Shown in pieces: positions 8,966 to 17,108 of a stretch of 31,471 nucleotides of DNA (its first letter is position 1; the number at the start of each line of letters is the position of its first letter). Location of the stretch: contig JAHBNG010000155.1 in assembly GCA_019217005.1 (NCBI GenBank), positions 1-31,471 on the forward strand, given 5' to 3'. The stretch is from Chloroflexi bacterium TSY. GTDB taxonomy: Bacteria; Chloroflexota; Anaerolineae; Caldilineales; Caldilineaceae. The notes beneath the pieces were generated by a model. It was given only the letters and a program-made list of their open reading frames with translations. It was not told the DNA's origin and did no database searches. Position numbers and translations under genes: made by a program.

Positions 8966-11749
8966 CTAGTCAACACGCCCATTCAAGGATGTTAGTGCCC
9001 AAACTGCGGTTTCGCGCACCAACTCTTGATCACAAGCCACGACGCCTTCAATAACCTCGGTCAATTCATGCAATTCCAGTTTCCCGGCGACATAAATGGC
9101 ACAAGTGCGCAGCCAATCATGAGACCATGTATCTGTGTCGGCGATGATTTCGGTTAAGCGTGCTTCACAGTCCAATGTAGGCAGCGAATAATATTTGTTC
9201 AACCCATCGATCCGTTGTGCCTGCGTCAGACTTTCGTCTATCAGAGGGAGAACGAGCTTTTTTTGCTCGCTTGTCAAGGTGACGTCCAAGGTCTCCAGCG
9301 CCAAGGCTCGTTCCCCACTGTCGGGGTGTGAGAGCCATTCCGCGGCGCGTAGGATGGCTCTTGCGTCATAGAGAAATGAAAGAAGCAAATAGACACGCTG
9401 TTGTATCCGACTAACTTCTTGTGCCAAAGACGACTGTAGTAGCTCCAGAGATTTATCGCAAGCACCTCCTTCATCCTTATATTTCGTTAAATATTCCTCG
9501 ATTTCCTGTTGAACCAAAAGAAAACGCAATCCTTCCCGACTTGCGTGTTGAAGCGCTTGGGCAATTTGTTCCTGAGCTTCGTTCGTTGCGCGATAACCAC
9601 AAAGGTGAAGCGCTTGCAACACTTGTTGTTGCAATTCATGGTTCGAGTGATCTAGATGACGTATCAACAAGCGAATTGCCTGGGCACCCTTCACCTGACC
9701 GATCACGCGCACGAGACGACGAATCGTGTCTACATCGTATATCGTCTCGTCTGCCAACGCCTTGCTAACAGTGGGCAAGACCAATTCGCGGCCGGCTGTT
9801 AGGGCCGCCATGGCCGCCGAACGAGCCTTCGGGTTGGCTAGATTGTCGATCAGCAAGGGGATTAACCGTAGATGTGTAACCCGACTGGCCGCAACTAGCG
9901 CTGATCGCCTTACGTGCAGATCGCTGTCGGTAAGCAGGGGGACGAGTGGTTGGTAGAAGCTATTCAGACCAACGTCACCGATAACGCGTGCCGCAAAGCT
10001 GCGCCGTTCTGGATCCCGATCCTCTACCAGAGCCTGCAGCTGTACGCCAGCGGTAATAATCCCGGATAGACCGCCGTAATGTAGCAAACCCACCATTGCA
10101 CCCAACTGAACATCGACCTCCGGCATGTCCAGATAGGGTGTCACGCGCTCCAAAGCGTCTACTTCGCTGAGGGCGCAGAATGCTAGCACGGCAGCACCTT
10201 TGGCAACTGGATCTCCTTCAGTTTGTAAGCGCTTTTCAACGGCAGGCAATGCTTGGAAAATTTGGAGTCGGGCAATACGCTTCAATGCTTCCACGCGAAC
10301 TGCCGAATTGTCGTGATCCAACAGGTTGACAAGGCTGGGACCAAGTGCCACATGTTCAGCCTGTTCCAGCAGATCCAATGCCAACTGTACATCACTCAAT
10401 TTTGGACGATTCAGTAGTTCCTCGACCACTCTTAGGCTCGAATTGTCGTCTAGCGTGAGTTCGGCATCATGGAGAACTCGGCGGCTAATCGCCCGGCGTA
10501 AGGCACCTGCATACTCCTTATAGACCAAAGCAGCTACCACGATCCAAACACCAGCAACAACGAACGTGAAGAGTGCGATATGAGAAAAAGAGAATCCAGG
10601 AATCACCCGAAACGCAAGTAGCAATCCACCTGTGATGCCCAACGCAACAGGAACCCCCATCCCTTCGACTGCGATCTGGGCAGCAGCGCGATCCTCTGGC
10701 GGCAACGATTGATAGGTTGCTTTCATGGAGGTGGTGGTCATGCCATGCATCATCGAGATATCGACCTGGAAGGTGACCATGACCAGCGCCAGCAGAATCA
10801 ATGCGCCCGGTGCGTACACTCCGCCGACGATACTCAGGATCAGAGCCATCAGTACGACCATCACCGGATTGACGATTAGCCCCAATTTTAGACCGAAACG
10901 ATTGAGGAGTGCACCCGCGGCCAGGGTCACAAACAAGAAACTAATGATATTGCGTACGCCTTGGAATCCACCGATGAGATTCGTTAGCGCTTCTGGCGTT
11001 GTGTAGCGTGCGCCCGCTTGAATAAAAAAGAGATAGACAACGAGCTGCGAGACGATAGCGGACAACATTTGATATGTAAAGATCAGGGCGATATAACGAT
11101 TCTGCAAGAGGTGGCCGATGGATTTTTGCGTACGCTCTGTTGTTGTGGTCGTTGGCTTTGAAAGTGCATCGCGAAATTGGACAACCGTGATGAGCATCAA
11201 GACAAGGGCCAGAAGAGCGCCCAGCGCTACGACCAGCAGTAACGTTTCCACACGCGCAATCACCCGCCGCAAAAGCGGTGCGCAAAACGCGGCGGTCGTG
11301 CTACCTGCGATTAAGCCACTGGTAATGCGAGGATAGAGACGTTTGATCTCGCGCACATTCAATAAACGTCCCGCTTGTCCGCCAACCAGAATATGAGTCA
11401 AGGGAATCATCATTGCGTAGACCGCAACGAGAAGCGGATAGAGCCATTGGGTATTGGGCAACAGGGTAACGATCCAGAGCATTCCAAAGAATAGCGCTAA
11501 GACGGCAACCGTTGTCATCACCAGACGGGCCAGGGGCCAGCGTCGTTGCAAATTCGCAAAGCCATAGGAGAAGGCAGATGCAAAAATAGCAGTGATGATA
11601 AAGACATAGGGCATCGCGTCAGCACCATAGGTTGCCAAAAAGAGGACGCTGCTTGCCACTTGCAGTGCTCCAACGATAGAAAAGCCCAGTAGGTAGGTCT
11701 GCCCCGTCAGTAGTGTGACAATCAGGCGGGTTCGGGTTGCTGATTCCAT
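8966..11749 (-). CDS. 12-TM nucleotide-transporter-like protein fused to HEAT repeats
   Basis: A 927-aa inner-membrane protein. Residues about 10-430 form around twelve hydrophobic segments resembling the ATP/ADP-translocase and MFS group (for example LTHILVGGQAGRLLNVREIK, and QIAVEGMGVPVALGITGG after SLPPEDRAA). Residues about 430-927 are helical HEAT-like repeats (ALGPSLVNLLDHDNSAVRVE, PLVPLLTDSDLHVRRSAL). AGGAG lies 9 bp before the ATG, and the HAD gene ends 17 bp upstream, so it is co-transcribed. Relatives of this architecture are found next to cyclic-nucleotide-binding and PP2C genes. Nucleotide transport is not proven; the HEAT part suggests a protein-binding, possibly sensory, role. 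Confidence 0.85.
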   Translation of the reverse strand: MESATRTRLIVTLLTGQTYLLGFSIVGALQVASSVLFLATYGADAMPYVFIITAIFASAFSYGFANLQRRWPLARLVMTTVAVLALFFGMLWIVTLLPNTQWLYPLLVAVYAMMIPLTHILVGGQAGRLLNVREIKRLYPRITSGLIAGSTTAAFCAPLLRRVIARVETLLLVVALGALLALVLMLITVVQFRDALSKPTTTTTERTQKSIGHLLQNRYIALIFTYQMLSAIVSQLVVYLFFIQAGARYTTPEALTNLIGGFQGVRNIISFLFVTLAAGALLNRFGLKLGLIVNPVMVVLMALILSIVGGVYAPGALILLALVMVTFQVDISMMHGMTTTSMKATYQSLPPEDRAAAQIAVEGMGVPVALGITGGLLLAFRVIPGFSFSHIALFTFVVAGVWIVVAALVYKEYAGALRRAISRRVLHDAELTLDDNSSLRVVEELLNRPKLSDVQLALDLLEQAEHVALGPSLVNLLDHDNSAVRVEALKRIARLQIFQALPAVEKRLQTEGDPVAKGAAVLAFCALSEVDALERVTPYLDMPEVDVQLGAMVGLLHYGGLSGIITAGVQLQALVEDRDPERRSFAARVIGDVGLNSFYQPLVPLLTDSDLHVRRSALVAASRVTHLRLIPLLIDNLANPKARSAAMAALTAGRELVLPTVSKALADETIYDVDTIRRLVRVIGQVKGAQAIRLLIRHLDHSNHELQQQVLQALHLCGYRATNEAQEQIAQALQHASREGLRFLLVQQEIEEYLTKYKDEGGACDKSLELLQSSLAQEVSRIQQRVYLLLSFLYDARAILRAAEWLSHPDSGERALALETLDVTLTSEQKKLVLPLIDESLTQAQRIDGLNKYYSLPTLDCEARLTEIIADTDTWSHDWLRTCAIYVAGKLELHELTEVIEGVVACDQELVRETAVWALTSLNGRVD

Positions 11750-11766
11750 GCCTGTCTTCTCCTAAC

Positions 11767-13050
11767 TTATTTTACGACGACCGTCGTCGACAATTGTTCT
11801 AACATGGCATCCGTATTGCGTAAACGCTGCAGCAGTACAAGCATCGTATTTTGCGCCACATCAGGGTTTTCATTCAGTAGCCGAAAAAAGATTTTCCGTT
11901 TGAGTCGAATCAGACGTGTAGGCTTAACTGTGGTTACAGTAGCCGAGGCCACAGAGTTCTCCTCTAACATACCCATCTCACCAAAGGTTTCGCTATTGCT
12001 CCGTTTGGCTATTTCTTGTTTTCCGCGATAAATACGAACTTCCCCGTCCACAATCATGTAGAGAGCGGGATTGGGTTTACCATGCTCAAGGATCGTTGTG
12101 CCTGCCTCAAGCTCTATTTCCTCCAGGACCGGTGCGATTTTTGCTAGAATCCCTTCCGGTGTCGATGCAAAAAAATCAGTCGTTTTCAGGAACATGGCTT
12201 TCTGAAAGATCGTCAGGGACTTGCCATCACCAACCGAAACTTTTCGGTGATCCAGTTGCTCTGCCTGCACAGCCAATGCAATATTGCGCACGCCATCGAG
12301 TACATAATCGGGTCGAAAGCCAAAGCGCTTCATGTCATCACGTGTCATTGCCCCGCTAAGAACTAGAACAGTTGTCAGTTGCGACTCAATGCCAGACAAA
12401 ATGTCGGTATCCATGCGATCACCGATCATGACGGCATCGCTCGAATGGCAGCCGATTTTATCCAAAGCCAGGCGCATCATCAAAGGGTTGGGTTTCCCCA
12501 CAAAGTAGGCTTTTTTTCCGGTTGCAATCTCGATGGGTGCCACCAACGCCCCAGTGCTTGGTGCAAAACCGTTCTCAGTGGGAAAGTATGCATCGGGATT
12601 GGCGCCAATCAAGTGGGCACCGTTGTTGACAAGCTGCACTGCCTTTTCGAGGATCTGATAGCAGTAGTGTTGGGTTCGTCCCACCACAACATAATCGGGA
12701 TTGCTCTCGTTCATAGAGAAACCAGCATCATATAAGGCGTTAGTAAGTCCCGAATCCCCGATCACAAAAACAGTGCCGTTGGGTGTCTGGCGGGACAAGA
12801 ATTCGGCGGTGGCCAGCGAGGCAGTGTAAATATGTTCTTCAGTTACATCGACACCCAGCCGTAACAGTTTCTCACATAGTTCTCTAGGCGTGTGTGTGCT
12901 ATTATTAGTCAGAAAGAGAAATTTTTTGTTTTGCTTGAGCCACTCAACAAACTGCAGCACGCCGGGCAGCAACGTATTGCCCTCATAAATAACGCCATCC
13001 ATATCACAGATAAATGCTTTTTTGGTGACTAATTTTGCTAAATTACACAA
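11767..13050 (-). CDS. HAD phosphatase (NagD-like) fused to a cyclic-nucleotide-binding-like domain
   Basis: I place the start at a TTG at 13050 because AGGAGGT lies 5 bp upstream, giving 427 aa. The HAD-IIA part (about 10-265) has all four motifs: DMD with Asp16 and Asp18, LFLTNNST, the Lys in GKPNPLMMR, and VMIGDRMDTDI. This is the group of NagD and 4-nitrophenylphosphatase-like enzymes acting on small phosphate esters. The C-terminal part (about 295-427) is a CRP-like beta-barrel domain with FGEMGMLEENSVASATV. The Arg that normally contacts the cyclic phosphate in this cassette is Ala here, so cAMP or cGMP binding is doubtful. The start overlaps the stop of the upstream stub. The fusion is unusual. 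Confidence 0.88.
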   Translation of the reverse strand: MCNLAKLVTKKAFICDMDGVIYEGNTLLPGVLQFVEWLKQNKKFLFLTNNSTHTPRELCEKLLRLGVDVTEEHIYTASLATAEFLSRQTPNGTVFVIGDSGLTNALYDAGFSMNESNPDYVVVGRTQHYCYQILEKAVQLVNNGAHLIGANPDAYFPTENGFAPSTGALVAPIEIATGKKAYFVGKPNPLMMRLALDKIGCHSSDAVMIGDRMDTDILSGIESQLTTVLVLSGAMTRDDMKRFGFRPDYVLDGVRNIALAVQAEQLDHRKVSVGDGKSLTIFQKAMFLKTTDFFASTPEGILAKIAPVLEEIELEAGTTILEHGKPNPALYMIVDGEVRIYRGKQEIAKRSNSETFGEMGMLEENSVASATVTTVKPTRLIRLKRKIFFRLLNENPDVAQNTMLVLLQRLRNTDAMLEQLSTTVVVK

Positions 13051-13159
13051 GATCGACCTCCTCCACAATCGCAGCCACCGAAGCAAGCACGTAGTCCGGC
13101 GTGTCGGCAAAGATGTCAACTGGCTTCAAAATGGCTACTTTTTCGATGGTGAGTAACAT
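13043..13159 (-). pseudogene. 38-aa stub of a cyclic-nucleotide-binding domain
   Basis: A short frame from ATG at 13159 to TAA at 13043 encodes the opening of a CRP-like domain (VAILKPVDIFADTPDYVLAS, then VAAIVEEVDLV and stop). The same opening occurs in the HAD fusion downstream (MFLKTTDFFASTPEGILAKI), so the stub is homologous to that domain's first 40 residues. GAAGAAGG precedes the ATG at very short spacing. The stop overlaps the TTG start of the HAD gene by 8 bp. It is either a remnant of a complete cyclic-nucleotide-binding protein or a kept leader that couples translation to the HAD gene. Confidence 0.6.
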
Positions 13160-13221
13160 ACCTTCTTCTCTTGACGTATCGTCTATACAGGTTCGATCAG
13201 CCGCTGTCTCTGGAATTGGCA

Positions 13222-15211
13222 TTATTTCTGTTTCGCTACGACCAATGTTATGTCGTCAAAAACTTCCTGCTCACCAATGTGCCGCTGCACGTCAGCGATG
13301 ATGACCTCCTTGATCGTTTCGGCGGACCCGGACCATTGTTCGCCAATCACCTGGCAGAGCCGGTCCATACCATACTGCTCATTCGCCAGATTCTCCGCTT
13401 CGGTGATGCCGTCGGTGAAAAGCACCACGCCGTCACCCGGCTCTAAATTGACGGTAGTTTGGTCGACAAAATCGGCAATGTCGTCATCCAGACCGATGGG
13501 GAAGCCCAGATCACTCGTATCGACCACCTCGATACGGCTATCTTGGCGCACCACGATCATCTCTTCATGCTGGCCACTGAGCCGTATCTGACCACCCACT
13601 GCACCATTGTTGGTATAGTCGAGCAGAGACAGCGTCAGATTGCGGTCGGTATTCATGCGCTGCACGTTGCCATAGACGGTGCGGTTGAGTGTATCCAAAA
13701 GCGCACGGGTCGGTCTCGCCGTTGTTGAGCAGGGTGCGCACTGCCGTCTGGGTCATGAGCATGACGACGCCGCTCTCCAGCCCGTGGTCGGTCACGTCGC
13801 CGATGCCGATCTTGACGGCTCCATGAGAATGGAGTACGTCGTAGTAGTCGCCACCCACCTCATCGGCCGGTTCCATGTAGCCCGCAATGTCCAGCCCAGC
13901 GATCGCAGCCAATTCCTCGGGATTGGGAAGGATCATCCGTTGCAGTTGGCGCGTGACTTCTAGCTCAGCACCCAGGCGCAGATTTTCTTCTTTGAGTTTC
14001 TCGTTCAGGGCCCTGATCTCTTTGTTGGCAGACGCCAATTCGGCCGTTCGCTCGGCCACTTTCTCTTCCAGGTTGTCGATCAATGCATGGAGTTGCTCTG
14101 CCAACGTGTTAAAGGTATTTCCGAGCTGACCGAGTTCGTCTGCACTATCAATTTGGACGCGTGCATCTAGGTCGCCAGCCTGCATTTCATGAGCGACCTT
14201 GGTCAACTTGACAATATTGCGCGTGACGCTATCGTTTTGTACCCAAGCGATGAAGCCCGCCAGTATCACTGCGGCCACTACCGCCACAACGAGCAAGAGC
14301 GTTGCGAGCTGGCTGGTTTGGTCAATACGATTGCGCGCCCGCTGAACTTCGTCATTCGCCAGGGCGATTAACTCCGCAGAAATGGGATCGACGGCCTGTG
14401 CCTGCAAGTCAAACTCGTTAAATTTGCTGCGGATCTCGACATCCAGCGTGAGTATTTCATCCGCCACGGCTAAATAATCGTCGAGGTGAGATAGAGCTTG
14501 CGCACGCTGATCCGAGTCAAAGCTTGGCGACTCGTTCATGGCCTTGCGCAACATCAGCGCCACATTGAAGGCCGACTGCATATTGGGACGCTGGCGAGTG
14601 ACCAGATAATCTTTCTCAGAGGTTTGCATTTCGCGGTATAAAACGATCAGCGCCGGGTCATCAGCCAGCACCAATGCATCATGAAGCAACAGAGCATGTT
14701 GCACCAACCGAACTTGGGCACCCGTGTCTGGGGCAGCCAACCCGGCGACAAGCTCGACAGCTTCATCGAACGTGGCGGCATAGCGATCCGCTGCGGAAAG
14801 ATAGAAATTCAGGTTAACGTCACTTTCGCGTAGCGCTTCACTTACATCCGAAGCTGAGATGATTTCTTTCAACCTGGCACTGAGCGCAACTACCTCAGCA
14901 ATTTGCTGATCGTTTCCCTGAGCGTAAGTCGCTTGTGCTTCCACGAAGCCAACAGTCGGCCAGCGCAGGAAGAAGTCTCTTTCGAAGAGACGGGCACTCT
15001 GGAGACCGGCATCCATCTTTAACACCAGGCGTTGGACTTCCATACTCGTTACGATGGCAGCCTCCGTCTGGCGGCGCACCACGGTCGAGGCGATATAGCC
15101 AGTCAGCGCGACAAGCACGATCAGCGCCAATAGCGTGCCGGAAGACAAAGCAAATTTGGTTGTTATACTCAGTTCACGCCAGCGTCGAGGCAAAGGATTC
15201 AGTTTAGGCAT
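13222..15211 (-). pseudogene. Membrane HAMP-PP2C (SpoIIE-like) phosphatase, one frameshift
   Basis: I choose the ATG at 15211 (MPKLNPLPRRWREL) because an N-terminal membrane segment follows directly and the upstream extension looks non-coding. Order: TM1 (about 20-42), an extracellular helical sensor domain, TM2 (LLLVVAVVAAVILAGFIAWV), HAMP (MQAGDLDARVQIDSADELGQ), a coiled coil, then a SpoIIE-type phosphatase domain with EVGGDYYD, GIGDVTDHGLESG, VVLFTDGITEAEN and a terminal FDDITLVV. The frame breaks at an extra C in the minus-strand GACCCG (plus-strand GGG, 13707-13709). Removing one base joins NNGETD to RALLDTLNRTVYG. All catalytic motifs survive, so a sequencing error or recent mutation is possible. 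Such phosphatases typically act in partner-switching with anti-sigma antagonists. Confidence 0.85.
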
Positions 15212-15247
15212 GGTGTCTTTTCTTCCCACAAATCGAGTGTGTACCAC

Positions 15248-15301
15248 AAAGTGCGTAAATGAAGGCTGCTCAGTCAGAGAACCGCTGCATTTACACACTT
15301 T
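15248..15301 (-). other. Hairpin between livK and the PP2C gene
   Basis: AAAGTGCGTAAATG (15248-15261) pairs with CATTTACACACTTT (15288-15301), 13 of 14 positions. Weaker pairing continues outward into GTGT...ACAC. It lies in the 123-bp gap and could separate expression of the abundant binding protein from the phosphatase, as intercistronic hairpins often do. No T-run follows. Confidence 0.55.
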
Positions 15302-15334
15302 GGGACACACTCCCCACAAGTCAGGCGGCACTGA

Positions 15335-16596
15335 TTATTGTTCCGGCGCATAGGTATACACCACATTGTCTACCAACCCCTCGATACTGGCCGTCGGATC
15401 ATCCAGGCGCACCACTTCGAACCGAAGCGGCCCGCAGTCACCAAATGCATCACAAGTCAAACGACCAGCGAGCCCGTCATATCCAGCCGTGGCAGACATG
15501 GCATCCCGCAGCGCCTGGCGACCAATATGCAAGGTTCCATCATCCTCCTGCACGGCGGCGGCCTCGATGGCGGCAAAGAGGACGTTCGCCGCGTCGTAGG
15601 AATGCGCATAAAAGTTGGGCGTACCCACTGCCCCATATTTTGTTTCATACTTGGCGATGAAGGTATCGAACACCTCTCCCGCCGGCAGATGGGGCACCAC
15701 GAAATGTATTCCTACACCGGCAGCCCCCACATCTGCAATGACCTCGTCCTGGAACATGCTGTTCGCCGATATGAGCGTAATTCGTTCAAACGCCTCTAGG
15801 GCCTGTGCCTGCTCAATGATGGCATTGCCTTCAGGTGGAAAGATGGGCAAGAACACGAGGTCGGCACCCGATAGCGCCACGGCCGTTAAGATTGGTTCCA
15901 TATCCTCATCCCCCTTATTAACGGCCGTGTCTAGTACGATCTCACCCCCCAATTCGGTGAACACCGTACTAAAGGCTTTTGCAAGCCCTTGGGTGTAGGT
16001 ATCACCATCATCGATTGTCGCGGCCTTGGTCATACCAAGTTCTTGGAAGGCAAATGTCGCGGCCGCTCGCCCCAAAGCAGCATCGTTTTGTGCGGTTCGA
16101 AAATAGCCCGCCTGCCAGTCAGCACCCTTGTCGCCTTCAACGGCGGTCAGAGAGGGCGCGGTGTTCGAACTCGATATCATCACCAGCCCAGGCTCGGACA
16201 GAACCTTCATCGCAGTGGCGGCTGCCCCAGAGCAAGAGGTCCCAATGACGCCCACGATCTGTGGATCAGCAACGATCTTCAGTGCCGCCGTTGTCCCCCC
16301 TTCGCTGGAGCAGCCAGAGTCCTCGACCTGTAGCTCAACCCGATGCCCCAAGAGTTCGCTCTCTTGGTCATCAACGGCAATTTCGATAGACTGGAGAAGC
16401 TCTCGTCCATACGTTCCCACATCTCCGCTCAGCACCTGCAACACACCGATTTTGATCGGTTCGTCAGGTGCGATTGCCACACAGCCAATGGGGTCGGTGC
16501 ATTCAAAGGTTCCGCGCCACAAGCAACGAACCAAGTGATTGCAAGTACACTTAAGGGCAATAGAAGAAGATTCAGTTTTTCATTTGTTTCCTCCAT
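15335..16596 (-). pseudogene. LivK-type solute-binding lipoprotein, frameshift after the signal peptide
   Basis: A type I periplasmic binding protein of the branched-chain amino acid/amide class (IKIGVLQVLSGDVGTYGREL near the N-terminus; GVIGTSCSGAAATAM; ends VVYTYAPEQ). The N-terminus, from the ATG at 16596, is a lipoprotein signal (LNLLLLPLSVLAITWFVACG). It lies in a different frame from the mature part (ECTDPIGCVAIAPDEP onward); one base is missing around 16509-16519. A better start may lie just inside: GGAGG precedes an ATG whose frame would be MKKLNLLLL if the 16576-16580 T-run were one base longer. No permease or ATPase genes accompany it, so it may be a sensor partner of the HAMP phosphatase. 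Confidence 0.82.
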
Positions 16597-16684
16597 CTCA
16601 CTTGGGGTGATATGCCACCCATTTGGACGTTCAGATAAGGCTTTTCCAGAAAATAAAATGTCCAATTCGATAAAAAAAGCCAAA

Positions 16685-16738
16685 GCCATTCCAGGCTATG
16701 ACGTTTGTCTTCATAGGGAATCATTTTTCTGGAATGGC
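16685..16738 (-). other. Hairpin in the livK mRNA leader
   Basis: GCCATTCCAG (16685-16694) is exactly complementary to CTGGAATGGC (16729-16738), with a 34-base loop. From the promoter placed at 16753-16795, transcription would start near 16746, so this hairpin would form at the very 5' end of the mRNA. It may protect or regulate the message. 16597-16752 holds no gene. Confidence 0.5.
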
Positions 16739-16752
16739 CTAATGCTAGAGAG

Positions 16753-16795
16753 ATGGTATCATGAGGGTGTCAAGCCTTCGTCAAGAGAACGTCAA
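16753..16795 (-). promoter_or_regulatory. SARP-type promoter for the livK operon
   Basis: On the minus strand three TTGAC repeats occur at an exact 11-bp pitch (plus-strand GTCAA starting at 16769, 16780 and 16791). The last is followed after 10 bp by TACCAT (16753-16758), a plausible -10 box. The same layout is found at 24839-24916 and 28971-29037. SARP activators are known to bind heptamer direct repeats at 11-bp pitch ending about 8 bp before the -10. Function here is inferred from layout. Confidence 0.7.
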
Positions 16796-16838
16796 TGCGT
16801 TCTTTTTACCTGGTTCTACTGGAAATCGAAGAGACAAT

Positions 16839-16912
16839 TGGGAATGGTTCAAAAATAGGTGAACACTCAGCCAAAACGACAGCGAATTCAGAAAACATCG
16901 AATGAGAAGCTC
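16839..16912 (+). repeat. Repeat relic, copy 2
   Basis: GGGAATGGTTCAAAAATAGG at 16839-16858 and AGCGAATTCAGAAAACATCG at 16881-16900 match copy 1 (8730-8810) with the same internal spacing. The remaining sequence from 16913 to 17108 is AT-rich and shows no gene. Confidence 0.55.
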
Positions 16913-17108
16913 CGTCAACGAAAGACCTTCTTAAACTGAGCACTGCCATAAACTTAAAATAATTTTGGCTATTCTATTCGACTGAAAACGGTCAAATTGA
17001 TTTTGAGTTTCTGAGCTATTGCGGTATATCTGTGAAAAGTTCGTTTGGACAATAACGATCAAAAAAGAGCCTCCAGAAATTCTGAAGACTCATGTTCGTT
17101 CCTTTACA

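Noticed and set aside
10941..11285. Frames opposite and within the HEAT-protein gene
   Set aside because: Low-complexity Arg/Ser/Thr-rich readings typical of wrong frames over a long hydrophobic coding region.
11767..13119. Longer HAD-fusion start at 13119
   Set aside because: The added N-terminus (TRRTTCLLRWLRLWRR) is the wrong-frame reading of the cyclic-nucleotide-domain stub. The TTG at 13050 has a strong AGGAGGT site.
13565..15331. Phosphatase start at 15331
   Set aside because: The first 40 residues run through an intergenic hairpin and lack membrane or domain character. The ATG at 15211 places the first membrane segment normally.
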